Shown one piece after another: positions 34,764 to 48,138 of a stretch of 64,000 nucleotides of DNA. The position numbers and the translations under genes were made by a program. This DNA is from Dermatophagoides farinae (lineage: Eukaryota > Arthropoda > Arachnida > Sarcoptiformes > Pyroglyphidae): contig NC_134683.1 of the NCBI RefSeq assembly GCF_024713945.1, positions 1,168,501 to 1,232,500 on the forward strand. The letters are read 5' to 3'. Position 1 is the first letter of the stretch; every line of letters begins with the position of its first letter. The notes beneath the pieces were generated by a model. That model did no database searches and was not told where the DNA came from. It saw only the letters and a program-made list of their open reading frames with translations.

Positions 34764-35881
34764 TGCTTGCTTGCTTGTTATTTATAGAAAATTTACAACC
34801 GAGAGGAAAAAAAATACAAATTTAACACTGAGTAGAGGGAGGAAAAAAAATCTTTTCAAAACAAAACAAAAAAATTCACAAATATAATAAACTTTCAAAC
34901 GGCCAAATTTGGCTGAATTTATATGAAATTTCAACAAAACAAAAAACAAAACACGAATATATTGTTCGAAAGCCCAACATTGTTTCATTTGTTCCAAATG
35001 GAAAAAAAATCAGATTAATTTATATTAATGAAGCCAAATTCTTTTTCTCTCTCTGTGTGTGTGTGTGTGTGTGTTTGTTTTTCATTTGAAAAAGTTTTCC
35101 GAAATGTTGGCCATTCACATTCATTCATTCATTCATTTTTTTTTTCACTATTCCAGTGTTATTAAAATTTTTTCATACCGTTGAATATTCTATTACTGTG
35201 TGTGTGTCTAATACCTAATGACTAATTCAATGATAATTCGTGGAAAATTTTTCTTTTCCATTTCAATGATTCCATTTCTCTGGTAAAGATATCTTTTTTC
35301 AATGTAGTGAATTATTTATTCAATACCGTTGAATCCGTTGTCGTCTATCATCTCATTCTCTTAGAGACCAGTATATATTATGTAAAGAATAAAAATAGAA
35401 TCCACATCATCATTAGCATTGGAATCATCATTCTTAGGAATATTCCAACCTACCAAAGTGAATGTTAGACAGAAAAAAAATTTTTTTTTTTTTTTTAGAA
35501 AAAAAATCCACAAAAACTTTAAACACAAGTAGAATACCGGTGTACAAAGCAGTAGTGGAATATTTACCTCCATTGTGTGAATCATTGATGATTTGGATGG
35601 AAAAAATATTGGCTCAAAAAATTCAATTCGCTTTTTTTGTATTTTTCCACTTTTTTTAGCGAATTCTTTTTTTTGCCATTTTATTCATTTGTAATGATCA
35701 TTATGATGATGATGATGATGAAGCAATAAAGTTTCAAAAGATTAAGATTCTGTTGTTTCACACTTTTTTCATCATTATCATCATCATCATCATCATCATC
35801 ATTTACACAAATAATTTGGATCTGAATGAAAAACAAAAAACAAAATGATCCTGATGATGTGAAGATTACCAAACGAGATGA

Positions 35882-35905
35882 AGAGAGAGAGAGAGAGAGA
35901 GAGAG
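35882..35905 (+). repeat. (AG)12 microsatellite
   Basis: Perfect dinucleotide repeat in the 34.8-44 kb desert. Confidence 0.9.
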
Positions 35906-36230
35906 TCAAAAACTAGAAATAAACAAATAAATAAATAAAGAGCGCCGAGTAAAAAAAAAAAGAATGTCCTTTGAGAATTTAATTCGTCCGACAACAACGA
36001 CAACAACAACAAAAAAGAATTACGAACGAATCATTTTCTTTGTCATATTCACATTTATATGGTCCCATTTCCAACACAATGTTGATGATGATGATGATGA
36101 TGATTCACCGCTGCCATCACGGTATTTTTTTTTATTATTATTCTCGAGTTACGGCCATTTTTTTTTTTTTTTTTTTTTTTTTGGTGGACATGATTATTAT
36201 CGTTGCCACATATTGTCCATACACATTATA

Positions 36231-36233
<3 letters not shown>

Positions 36234-36265
<32 letters not shown>
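36234..36265 (+). repeat. (TG)16 microsatellite
   Basis: Perfect dinucleotide repeat, the longest TG tract in the window. Confidence 0.9.
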
Positions 36266-36267
<2 letters not shown>

Positions 36268-38570
36268 ATAATCATACATTTAGACTATGTGAAAAAAAAT
36301 AGAAATGTGGTCTTCACTACATGAATTCGTTCAAAAAAAAAAAAATCTGTAAGATGAATGTATATATAAAAAAAACAATGTGGGCGTTGATATGATGAGA
36401 AACAAAAAAGTGTACTACTGTCAAAGGTGGTGGGAGTGTAAGTGGGCGGGGATAATAGCATAGCTTGTATTGTATATGATCATCATCATGATGATGATGA
36501 TGATGAACACTGAAGTGAATTGATGATTTTTTTTTATTTTATTTTGAAGATGGTAAAAAATCCATTATAAAGATTGAAACAAAATGAAGAAGAAAAAAAA
36601 CAAAACAGAACAGAACAGAAGAAGATAAAAGAATTTGAAAGAATTTCTCTCTCTCTCTCTCTCACTGTCGCTCTCACTTTTTTTTCTGTATTATCAAAAC
36701 AAATGTTTGTGACTTGTGTGTGATCATCTTCAATAAACAACAAACAAATAATAATATAATGGTGTCAATCTCAATGAATAACAAACACAGACTTACACAC
36801 ACAGACACACACACACTTAATGTTCCTGGAGAATTTTGTTTTTTGTTGTTCCAGAAATTTTTTTTTCAGTTTTGAAATGTTCTTTTGTCTGTTTTGTTTT
36901 GTTTTGTTTTGTTTGTCGGCTAAAATTAATGCCAAAGTTTTCAAAATGGCCAGTTTTTGTTACGTTTTGGTTAATAGAATATATGAAATTTTTCTTTTTT
37001 TTTTATGAAAGAATACACCTGAAATCTGGGATATTCTGTTGTTCATAGAATTAAATTATACATACAGAAATTATAAAGAACCATGGTGAAAACTATTGCC
37101 TCAAGAATATTTGTTTAAGAAAAAAAAAATAACTTATCCAAATAATGAAATTGATCACTGAAGCCATATTATTCAGACAAACAAACAAACAAATGTATTC
37201 AGTGTGCTGTATTCAGTCAGAAAAAAAAATCCCATCATCATTTTGATCATTGATGTAATAAATGATTCTTATAGAATATCAAAGAAAAAAAAATGGTGGA
37301 AAAAAAATCGTTTTTCCCATATATGCATGCAACACTATATAATAAATGTTTTTCATTAACATGAAATGATTGCATATTCATTCATGCATGATGGTTTTCC
37401 AGAATATTCTTGTAAATGTAAATATTAGAAAGAAAATGGAGAAAATTCTATTTGGAAAATTTCTTTCTGTGTTATGAGACACGCAAAAAAAATATTCTGT
37501 AAATATTCTATTCATGGTAATATTCTATTTTTTGGTGCATAGTTATTAACCGCTGGACTTTCTATTTGAGGATATTAGTATATTTTTATTTCAATTTAAT
37601 TTCATTGTTTGAGTGATAAAATTACGATACTTGTCATTTTTTTTTTTGATTCTCCAGAATTTTCTCATCTGCTTTTTCTCATCATCTAACCATGGCCATC
37701 AAACTTTGAAATTGGAAAAAAAAACTAGAGGCCAACATTCTATTTAGATCAGTCGTCAGTCGTACAGAACACAGAACAAGAATAAAACCAAAATTTCGGA
37801 TTCTGGTGGCACAGGTGCATTTTTGTGTTTCTATGAAATATGAAATGTAAAAAAAAATTCTAATTTTTTTCAACTCGTTCAACATTCAATACAATTTGAC
37901 ATGTGTAAAAGACACAGAAGCCAAAAAAAAAAAAATTCATTTTGATTAAAAAAAAAAAAGAAAAGGAAAAAACCAAAATCAACCATATTCCATTTGTATA
38001 TGAATGAAAATGATAATGATGATATTGCTTGTAGCATCTTTTTTTCTGGTCAATATAGAAAGCTGAAACTGTAGAAAGAAAAAAAAAGAATCCAGGTTGT
38101 CCCGTAGGGTTTGTTTTTGCTTTTCTTTCAGAAAAAAAAATTGCATATCTGTATGCAAATGCCAGATTTTTCTTTCTTCTTATCATAAAAAAAACCTACT
38201 AACACCACCATTCATTCATTCATTGTGTGTGTGTGTGTGGTGACAAATTCAATTTTTTTTTGCCTTCATTTTCCATCATCAATGGATATGGTTATTATCA
38301 TTTCAAATAAATTCTGGGACAAAAAAAAAATTCATAAGCACCATTAACATGCACACACACACACAGAATACATAGAATACAAAGAGAATACAGTGGATAT
38401 AGATTGTTTATTTAGGTTCGATGATGATGATGATGATCTAGTTTTACATGCACATCCAATATGTGGATTATTTTATTTTGTGTGTGTGTGTTTTTTTTCA
38501 TTTTTGTTGGTTGTTGTTGTTGACATTATTTTTTTTTTGTGGCTGCTGGGTTTTTTCCTCTCTCTCTCTC

Positions 38571-38572
<2 letters not shown>

Positions 38573-38601
<29 letters not shown>
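38573..38601 (+). repeat. 29-nt T homopolymer followed by GG
   Basis: Uninterrupted T run preceded by a TC repeat. Confidence 0.9.
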
Positions 38602-38749
38602 GGTTTGTTCTTAAAATGTTTCACATGCAATACATGAAAAATCTATAATTTTTGTTGTTGTTGTTGTCGTTTTTTGTTGTTGTTGTTGTCGTTTTTTGTT
38701 GTTGTTGTTGTTGTTGTTGTTTACGGATGACATACTTGAATTACCACTC

Positions 38750-38783
<34 letters not shown>

Positions 38784-39864
38784 TTGTGATGTGTATTATC
38801 CGAAAACATTGACAAAACATCGTTGTCGTTGTTTATGATATCTAATTTCATAAAAAAAAAATTTCATATAACAATCTACGCCCACCACGAATCAATATCG
38901 ATAATCAAGAAGAAAAAAAAATTTTTTTTTCTCTCTCTCTCAAATGACAAACCAATTTGTGGATGGTGGTGATGGTGGTAGTGGGGGTTTGGAAAAAAAA
39001 GGGCACTACAACAAAATACTATCCATCCATCCATTTCATTTCATTCAAATGAGAGAAGAAAAAAACCCCATATTTTTTCTCATATAATGCGAGATTTATC
39101 TGTGTGTGTGTGAAGAAAAAAAAGAAGAAAGTTTTTCACACACACACACACACACACACACGCAAAGATTTATTATTATTGATATGTAAATTCAATGAAT
39201 GGAAAATTGTCAAAATGAAAATGAAAATGATGAATAATAATAATAAAAAAATGGCGATTCAAAAATGACGTTCACCATTTTATCTTCTTATTTTATTTTC
39301 TACGATCAAATTCAGAAAAAAAACAGAAAAAACAGAAACGGAATTCTTCACATCATAAGATGATGATGATGATGATGACAATCTGCATGATGTTCCACCA
39401 CATTCATATACGTCAAGTAAATTTAATTCAATTCATTTTATCATGGTTAGATTGTCTCAACAGTATCCGATGAACTGAATTTTGAAAATTTAATTATTCA
39501 AGACGTATATATATATATTTGAAATGGAATCATCATCTTCATTCACATGTTTAATTTTGTTTTTCATTTTTATTTTCCACTCTGACAACAGCTGACGGTG
39601 TCATTGTCGAATAAAAAAAAATGCGAAAAAAAAACTCAAACAAAAGTTGGTCAATAAATGAAATTTTGTTTGGCAATCAATTTATGCAATGGATTTTTTC
39701 CTTACTTCCTTCTACTCGATAGTCGTTTTCTACCAATCATCATTTATTTTGTTCACTGATCAGTGATCATACAATTGGTTTAAATCGAGAAATTTTCATT
39801 TTTCTTAGTGGTTCTTAGATACCTCTGTGTTCTCAATCATCATAATGATTCTCTTCTTCTTTTT

Positions 39865-39900
<36 letters not shown>

Positions 39901-42900
39901 TTCGAATCAAATTAATTCAATTAGATTCATTTATATATTGAGAATTGAATCACCAAACCGATCCGAAATGGATCTATGGATAAAAGTGAAATTATTTATC
40001 TAACGAACCAGAAATTTGGGTCAAAATCAATTCAAACAGACAAACAAACAAACAAGAAAAAAAAACAAGAAAAAAACCAGAAAATAAAGAATAAGAAACG
40101 AGAGAATTCTTTTCACACACACAGACATTACGCACAAACACCCACGCATCACAACACACAGACACATCAGTAAATACAACAGAGAATATTCTCTGTATTG
40201 TTTGTTTGGTTGAAAACTACTACAACTACTGCTACTACCTTTCTTGAAGCCATTTATTAACTTTCTCTATCTCTCTTTCTCTGTCGTTCTTTTTCCTAAA
40301 TGAAAAATGGCATTAATCACTTTTCATCAAAATGAATGAAAAATTTTATTAAAGCAAAGCACTCGCTTTTTCCACACACACACACCTACACACGCAAAAT
40401 ATTAATATTGACCAATCAAAAAAAAAAAAAAAAAAAAAAAAAAACACGAAAAAACAAATTCTAGAATTTTACAATTCAGGTGCACATTGATTGTTCAGTG
40501 ATGTGAATGTATGTGTGTCTAGACCAAACAGGAAAAAATCGTTTTTATTGTTGTTGTTGTTGTTGTTGGTTATTGTAAAAATGTGTAGAGCACGAAAATG
40601 TAAGAAAAATGCACCAAAAAAAAATACCAATGTTGGCGAAATATCAAAAAAAAAATGTTAATATTCTTAATGGAATTGTGGATGTTTGTCGTGTGTGCCT
40701 GTGTTTGTCGGTGTGAAAGGTGTGTGCCTATTTTTTTTCCTCTATTGTCATTCCTGTAAATTCCTGTTTTGTTGATAACACAATAACAATAAAATTCAAC
40801 AATCAAATAATAGTAATAATTCTGGCGTAGAGTGCCAAAAAAAAAAAAAAAAAAAAAATGCTGACATACATTCAAAAAAAATGTACTCTGTGAAAAAAAG
40901 AAAAAGAAAAAATCGTTCTGCTGACACACTCACGCACACAAACACACACAGAGAGAAAAATTAACCTTAAATTACCTTTTTTTCTGTGCAAAATTCAGAG
41001 AGAGAGAGAGAGAGACTGCAAAAGTAATAAATTTCCTTTTCTTTTATTTCTTACCTAGCAAAACAAGACAAAAAAATTGAATTAAATCCAGAAAATTTTT
41101 TCCAGTGCGTCTCTCTCTCTCTCTCTGAATTCTGTGTATGTTCAATTCAATTTAATTAAGCGAAAAAAAAAATTCTTTTAATTTTCTTTTGAATCGATTC
41201 TGTGTGTTTGTGAATCGAAAAAAAATTTTTTTTTTGATGAATTCACAAAAACTTGTTCATTTGTAGAGAGAGAGAGATTCTTGAAAAAAATTCTTAAAAA
41301 CACAAATGTGTGTGTGTGTGACATCTTCATTTATGCAAATTTTTTTTTGCTTTTTATTTTGTTTTTTTCTTGTCATTTTGTGCAAAAATTACACACACAC
41401 AGAGAGACAGAGAGAAATACGAAAAAAGAAAATGTAAAAAGTTTTCATCGAAAACATTGAAAACATTTTGTGAGACATAAAAAAGAAAATTCAAATTTTT
41501 TTTTTTGGATCATCATTCACGAATGATTTTGTTGCACAACTAGAATAAATGGTAAAGTTTTATGGCCAACGAAAAAATTTTGTCGTCGTCGTCCTCCTCA
41601 TCGTTGATTCTAGATTGACAATTCTTCATCTGATTGGTTTATTTACCTTGAAGTTTATACAGATTTATTACAATGGAACACAAGAAATAAAAAAAAAAAA
41701 TTTTTTTGTCACATTATGAATATTAAAACTGCTGCTAGAAAAAAAAACAAAAAACAAAAAATCAATAAATAAATTGAAGAAATGAAATTCTTGCCTTTGC
41801 CTTTTTTTTACAGAACAATGACATTTACATGAAAATGGATCATATACAATGAATTTAATGTGTTTTTTTTTGTTTTCTCTCATTCCATTCTGGTATGGTG
41901 CAACAAACATTGCCATTTTCATTTCATTCAATCCAATTCAATATTATTGATTGGCAAATTTTTTTTTGGTTCGTTTGTTTGTTTGTTTGTATTCAAAAAA
42001 AAAAAAAAAAAAAAGAGTGAAAACATTGTCGATAAACAACAAGGAATGGTGGAGAAAAAAATCCTCTGCGTGTGTGTGTGTGTGTGTGAGAGAAAATGGG
42101 CAAAAAAAAGTTTGTAGAATTCTCATTTTGAATATACACACAGACACGCACACGCCAACAACGAAAAAAAAAAAATGATGATGATGATGATTTGTAGTTG
42201 AAGTGGAAAAAAAAACAAATAACAACAACAACAACAACATGTTTCTTCACTCGATTTATTCATTCATATAGAACAGGATGTTGATAACGGACAACATATC
42301 AAACAACAACAACAACAGTATTTCCGGGAGTTTCATCACATACTCATCATTTACCTTTATGTTGTTTGTACTGGCGGATGGAGAAAATGAAAAAAAAAAT
42401 AAATCGTTATCAACTCGAAAAAAAATTCATTCAAGTGAATAAAAAAGAAAGAAAGAAATTAAAAGAAAAAGAAAAATAATGACTTGAAAATGAATTAAAG
42501 GAAATGATGATGATGAGAATATCAAACGAACAAAAAAAAAAAAAAAAACAAACGAAAACAACCAAACAACTTTACTCAACTATTTTTTTTTTTTTTTTTG
42601 GAATGGGGGGATCCATCATCATCATAGAATTCTGATGAAATATAAAGGAATTTGTTTTCTTTCTTTCTACACAAGAATTCTTTTCATCATTGTTGAAATT
42701 GATGTTTTCAATAATGATAAACATCAACGATTATTTTTTTATTTATAGATAAATAAAAAAAATGACAATTATAATGACCATCATCACCGTTATCATTGTC
42801 CACTATTGCCATATCATTATTATTATTATTGACAATTTTGATTGTAGACAATCATCATCATTATTCTATAGAACAAATGATTCTGTCAATGAGAAAACTT

Positions 42901-44006
42901 TTTTTTTCTTTAAAATTTAGCAATAAAAAGTTATATACTGGAAAAAAACAAAATAAGAAGAAGAAGATGAAAAAACTAATTGGATCGAAATAGTGTACGG
43001 AATTTAAGTTTTTCAACTTTTCCAAAGTTTTCATGTCGATTTTTTGTTTGTTTGATGATTATGATGATGTCAGGAGAGCGAAAAAAAAATTGTGATTAAA
43101 TTCCATGAATAGTTAACCATCGATTACAGGCAGCAACAACAACAACAACAAAAAAATCGATTTATTGATATAACCACGGCCAATTTTTTTTTCATTCAAA
43201 ACTTTTTTTTTCACTTTACTTCACTGTCTATTATATATATAGAATTTATTTACACAATCGATCATTTTTATGGTGAATACCACCTACCTTACCGAACTTT
43301 GATCATCATCATCATCATCCAGAATGGTTATCTATCGATTGATTGGATTGTGATTAGAAAATCGATTTGTAAAAGAAATTGAAGAAAAATGAACCTGAAA
43401 CAAAAGAAAACAAAAAAAATTTTTTTTTTTTTGAATAAAACATGAGCAAAATGAATGAAAAAAAACAAGACAATTACACAATCATTATTTGTAAATCACG
43501 AATTTTTTTTTTTTTTTGGTTGTTTCACCATTCAACAAACATAAAAAAAAGTGCACTGACCTAATGGATAATGATGATGCTTTAACCCTTTGTTTCGTAG
43601 AGAATTGATTTTGATTTGATCAAAAAAAAAAACCAAGTAGAAAAAAAACTTGTCTATCAAGTGTGAAATATTGTGGTTACGAAAAACCAATCAAGAATGT
43701 TGGTGAATAAATTAATTTCAGAATTTCATTGGTAATCACTCATATAATAATGGATTCGGTAAAATGTTGCAGCCAAGAAACGAAAAACGAAAAAAAAGTT
43801 GAAAATCCACATAAATTTCAAGTTTTTTTCCTTTCTTCTTCATTCTCCACACCAGTATCAATACCAATACAGATCAATAAGATCATTTTGATCGTCGGAT
43901 GATGATCATTTCATTTTATTTCATTTCATTTTTTATTCAATTTCATTTCATATCAAAGAATTGAATAGATTGAATTCTTGATCTATGCTATTCACTGTGT
44001 TATTTG

Positions 44007-47000
44007 ATGACAAGAATGATTCAATCTAAATGTCAATTCTCCTTCTGTCATTATTATTTGTTGACAAAATCCATCATCCATTTATCGTTTTGGTTATTAT
44101 TATCACCATCATCAATAAAATACAATGATTGTCGACTAAATAAACATACAACAGCTGATTTTTGGCAACAGTTTCATACTACATTGGTTAATATTGGCAA
44201 TTTTCCATCTGTTTCAACATCATTATCAAAAAACGAAACAATTTTACATTTGAATGGCAGTAAAAATAATGATGATGATGATGATAATCGAATTCAATCA
44301 AATCAAATAAATGAAAATTGTAATAATCTTGATCATCACCATAATCAATTTCCTGGAATCACATCTAGTTCCGGAAACAATCATCAACGACGACGACGAC
44401 GACAAAAACGACATAATTCTATTCGTAATAATACGGCCATTTCAAAACCATGGACCACAATACCGGATCGTGTATATTGTGGCATAGTGAAAAAATTATC
44501 CAATCAAACAACATTGAATGGTGTCGTTAGGCCATCATATTATTATCATCGTTTAAATGAAATTGTAACACCAAAACGTTATCGATTACGATTACGTTTT
44601 GATTTTGAACAGAAAAAATTATTCGGTCATCTAACCATTCAGATACGGATTCATAATAAAACCAATCAAATTGAAATGAATGGCCGTGGTTTGAAAATTT
44701 TAAAAGCCACATTCAGTACCGGTTCAATTCAAAGTAAGTTTAATTGAACATCCAAAAAAACGCATGATTTAAAATTTTTTTTCTTCATTTTATACTGAAT
44801 TTAGTCAATACGAACATGATTTATTATTGTCCAACAACTGAAACGATTGTTTTACATTTTCCTAAACAATTACATCGTGGTGGTGCTAATATTACGATAA
44901 ATTATTCCGGTAATTTGACCAATCTAATACGAGAACAAATCATTCGTCAATCATATCGTGAATATCAACAAATTTCGTGGATCGATTTTGGACCAATTGA
45001 TGCACGCCATGTGATACCATGTTGGGATGAACCACGATATAAAGCAACATTTGATCTATATCTAATCATACCGAAAAACACAATGGCCATATCGAACATG
45101 AACATTGATCGTCGACGTTCATATTCACATTATTTGGATGAAATTCATTTCAATACTACGCCATTAATATCTACATATCAGATGACCATAATGATGGCAC
45201 CGAAATTTGAAATAACAAACAGTGAAAAAAATCATACCAAAGTTCGTGTTCGATTAATCACTACGGCAACGGATTCAAATGATTCCAATCAATGGCAATT
45301 TGCTCTTGAATCTACGGAACATCTTTTAGAATATTTTCAATATTATTATGGCCATAAATATCCATCAGATAAATTGGATCTAATCACGTTGGAATCAAAT
45401 CAAGGCCAACAAACATCGATGGAAAAATTTGGATTAATCTATTTTACTCATCAAGATTTATCGATCAAAAATTTGACTTTGATTGGCGAACGTGATCTTC
45501 AAACAGTTGTTTCCATGCTTGCTCATTCCATATCACATCAATGGTTAGGCAATATGGTTACATTCGATGATTGGTCTGAATTTTGGCTATTCGAAGGATT
45601 GAATCAATTTATGGAAAAACAAGCTATGGATGATGTATTTCCACAATGGCGTTCATGGCAACAATATACAGCTGATGAAATGAGTTTAGCATTACGATTG
45701 GATTCAAGTTTGAATGCTGAATCTATTCAAAACAGTATCCGTAATCCAATCGAAGTATCAATGATGTATCCACAAGGTGTCAATATTTATCGTAAAACAA
45801 CATTCCTGTTACGAATGTTGAAACAAAATCTGGATCATGATATATTTAGGTTGGCGTTACAAAAATTTATAAATAAATATTGGACAAAAACCGGTAGCCT
45901 AAAAGATTTACCAGAATGTTTCTTGATGGCTATCGATGGAATTGATCAAAAAGATGAGAAAAAATATCACCAATATCGACAATTTCAAAAACAAATTGTT
46001 CGAATATTTTCCAATTGGACTGAAATGGCTGGTTTTCCTGTGTTGCATGTTGATGAACAACGACAAAATGGCAACACAAGAATATTACTCATCCATCAGG
46101 AGAGATTTGTTGAGCTTCGTCAAAATTTGTCAACAACAAAAGTTGTTTGGCAGCAAAAATCATTATGGCCAATACCGATTAGTATTGTTAAATCATTTAA
46201 TCCGTTTACACCGACAAATCAGGCTTTAATCGAAAATGAACGTGTTGAATTACGTATACCGGGCATTTGGTCAGGTGAATGGATCAAATTGAATCCGGTA
46301 TTCAGTAATTTTTATCGTATACATTATTCCGATGAAATGCTCAATCGTTTTATTGTGCCGATTGAAGAGAAACTATTGCCACCATTAGATCGTTTGAATT
46401 TGATTGATGATGTATTTGCTATGATTCGTGCTGGTTATACATCCACTGTAACTGGTTTGAAATTATTACAATCATTCGAAAATGAAGATAATCCAAATAT
46501 TTGGTCAGTAATCATTACAATGTTGACCGATTTACATTTAATTATTTCAAATATCGAATCCGATCATTATAGACAATCGATACAATCAAATTTTGAATAT
46601 TATGCTCAACGTTTATTGAAACGTATGTATCATCGTTATAATAATAATTGGTATTCATTGGCCAATCAAAGACCAGTTGGATATCGAATGAAAATCAATC
46701 AATTTGCACGAAATCAATTACGTACACGAATATTATGTGCAATGGGACAATTTGGTTATGAAAACTTTCGCCATGAAGCAAGAATTAAATATGAATCTTA
46801 TATTGAAAATAAAATCAGATCAGATTTACCATTGGAAATACTTGAATGCGTATTTCGTTCATTCAATTCATTTCGGTTATCGATCGATGGCGCTAGAGCA
46901 GCAAAAACAATGACATCAAAATTACAATTTGAAGACTTATTCAAGGTAATTACTAATGATGATGATGATGATGATTGCATGCTAATAATCAATAGCTGAA

Positions 47001-48138
47001 TTTGGTTCCAGAATTTCCAGAACCGCCAGCATATTTTTTTTTTTAGTGCAATCAAAATTAATGATAATTTTATTTTTTTTTCTCTTTTTTTTCCCGGAAT
47101 TTTGTACAATCACAAATTCATGTCTGTCATAAACACACTTGAATGGAACAATAATAATAATAATAACAACAACAACAAGCATTACAATGAATATGATAAT
47201 GAAACTAAACAGCCTGAAGCTAAACATTTATTATCAATTGCATTAGGTTCGACCAATCGATTTGAAGAAATTCGTCAAGTAATTCAATTTGCCCTAAAGT
47301 CGTCCAATGATGATGATGATGATGATGATGTCAATGATTATGATTCACGATTGATGTTGATTGAATTGGCACGCCATTCTCATATTGGTAGACAACAAGT
47401 ATTGGAAACAATCATAATGGACAATCATTATTTGGATTTTATTACCAACAAATTTCAAACACTGAATCAACTTTATGAATTTTTTCGAGTATGTATTCTT
47501 CGGTGAAGAAAACAGAACCAAAAAAAATAATTGGAAAAGTTTTTCACCATCTTTCATCTTTTATTGCAGCAATTTTGTTTCCCTATTGTTTTGGACTAAA
47601 TTGGATTTTTTTTTTTGATTTTTTATGTTTTTTTTTTGGGTAGGATCTAATCGAAACATTTACGATACGATCAGAATTACAACCATTGGAACAATTAATG
47701 GCAAATCATACACGATTATTTGATCCAATCAAACAAACGTTGAAATTATCATTGGAAAAGGTACAAATTATGGAACAATGGTATCGAAATGATATTGATT
47801 CTATAAGAATATTTCTTGAACAAATGGCCGAAAAATCTTCACGTCACGATACAAATGGTGATGATAACGACCACAATAACAATAATAATCATGCCATGTC
47901 AATGGACAATATTCATCAACCATCAATGATTGATTTTTCAGATTTATCAAATGTAAATCATAATGATAATATTGATATTGATATTGGTTTCGATGATGAT
48001 GATGTTGATGTTGATGGTAGAAATATTGTCGATGATAATAATCAACTACTACCATCGACAACAGCAGCAACAAATAATTCAGTGATTGTAAATGATTTAT
48101 TTGATGATGATAAATTTGAAGGTTTTGATGATGATTAA
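44007..48138 (+). CDS. M1 aminopeptidase-like protein lacking the catalytic glutamate (probable pseudo-peptidase)
   Basis: Gluzincin M1 fold. Exons: 44007-44733; 44805-46945 (phase 1); a third ending at 47488 with an uncertain start; 47644-48138 (phase 0). ATG 44007 begins a basic N-terminus and a hydrophobic segment (residues 22-36), a signal peptide or type II anchor. A basic run RRRRRQKR at 128-135 precedes the N-terminal domain. The zinc site is HSISH (His483, His487) with the third ligand Glu506 in FEGLN at the canonical spacing, so the zinc ligands remain, but the glutamate of HExxH that activates water is Ser484. The GAMEN exopeptidase motif is TSMEK (446-450), keeping its Glu. An ERAP1-like C-terminal helical domain follows, with an Asp/Asn-rich tail. 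Family members trim N-terminal residues; this one probably binds peptides or partners. Exon 3 acceptors at 47012, 47021, 47030, 47180 or 47213 all keep frame. AATAAA at 48187. Confidence 0.88.

Larger units (their letters stand above)
34764..44006. other. Second gene-poor desert (9.2 kb)
   Basis: Simple repeats on both strands: AG at 35882-35905, TG at 36234-36265, T-runs ending in GG at 36158-36184, 38573-38603, 42583-42601 and 43503-43519, TC at 39870-39895, CA, GTT and GAT tracts. Several GAATATTC palindromes occur between 37030 and 37530 and at 40186. All long frames here are read through repeats. No RNA gene or coding exon is supported. Confidence 0.6.

Noticed and set aside
36479-36510. 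ATCATCATGATGATGAT-type palindromes here and elsewhere
   Set aside because: They arise where ATC and GAT microsatellites abut; not functional inverted repeats.
42688-42720. 13-bp inverted repeat around ATCATTGTTGAAA
   Set aside because: Short, with one wobble position, in AT-rich DNA; within chance expectation for this length.
34782-42993. Open frames in the second desert, including Phe-rich and Asn/Asp-rich ones
   Set aside because: Same reason: frames through microsatellites and T-runs, with no conserved motif.
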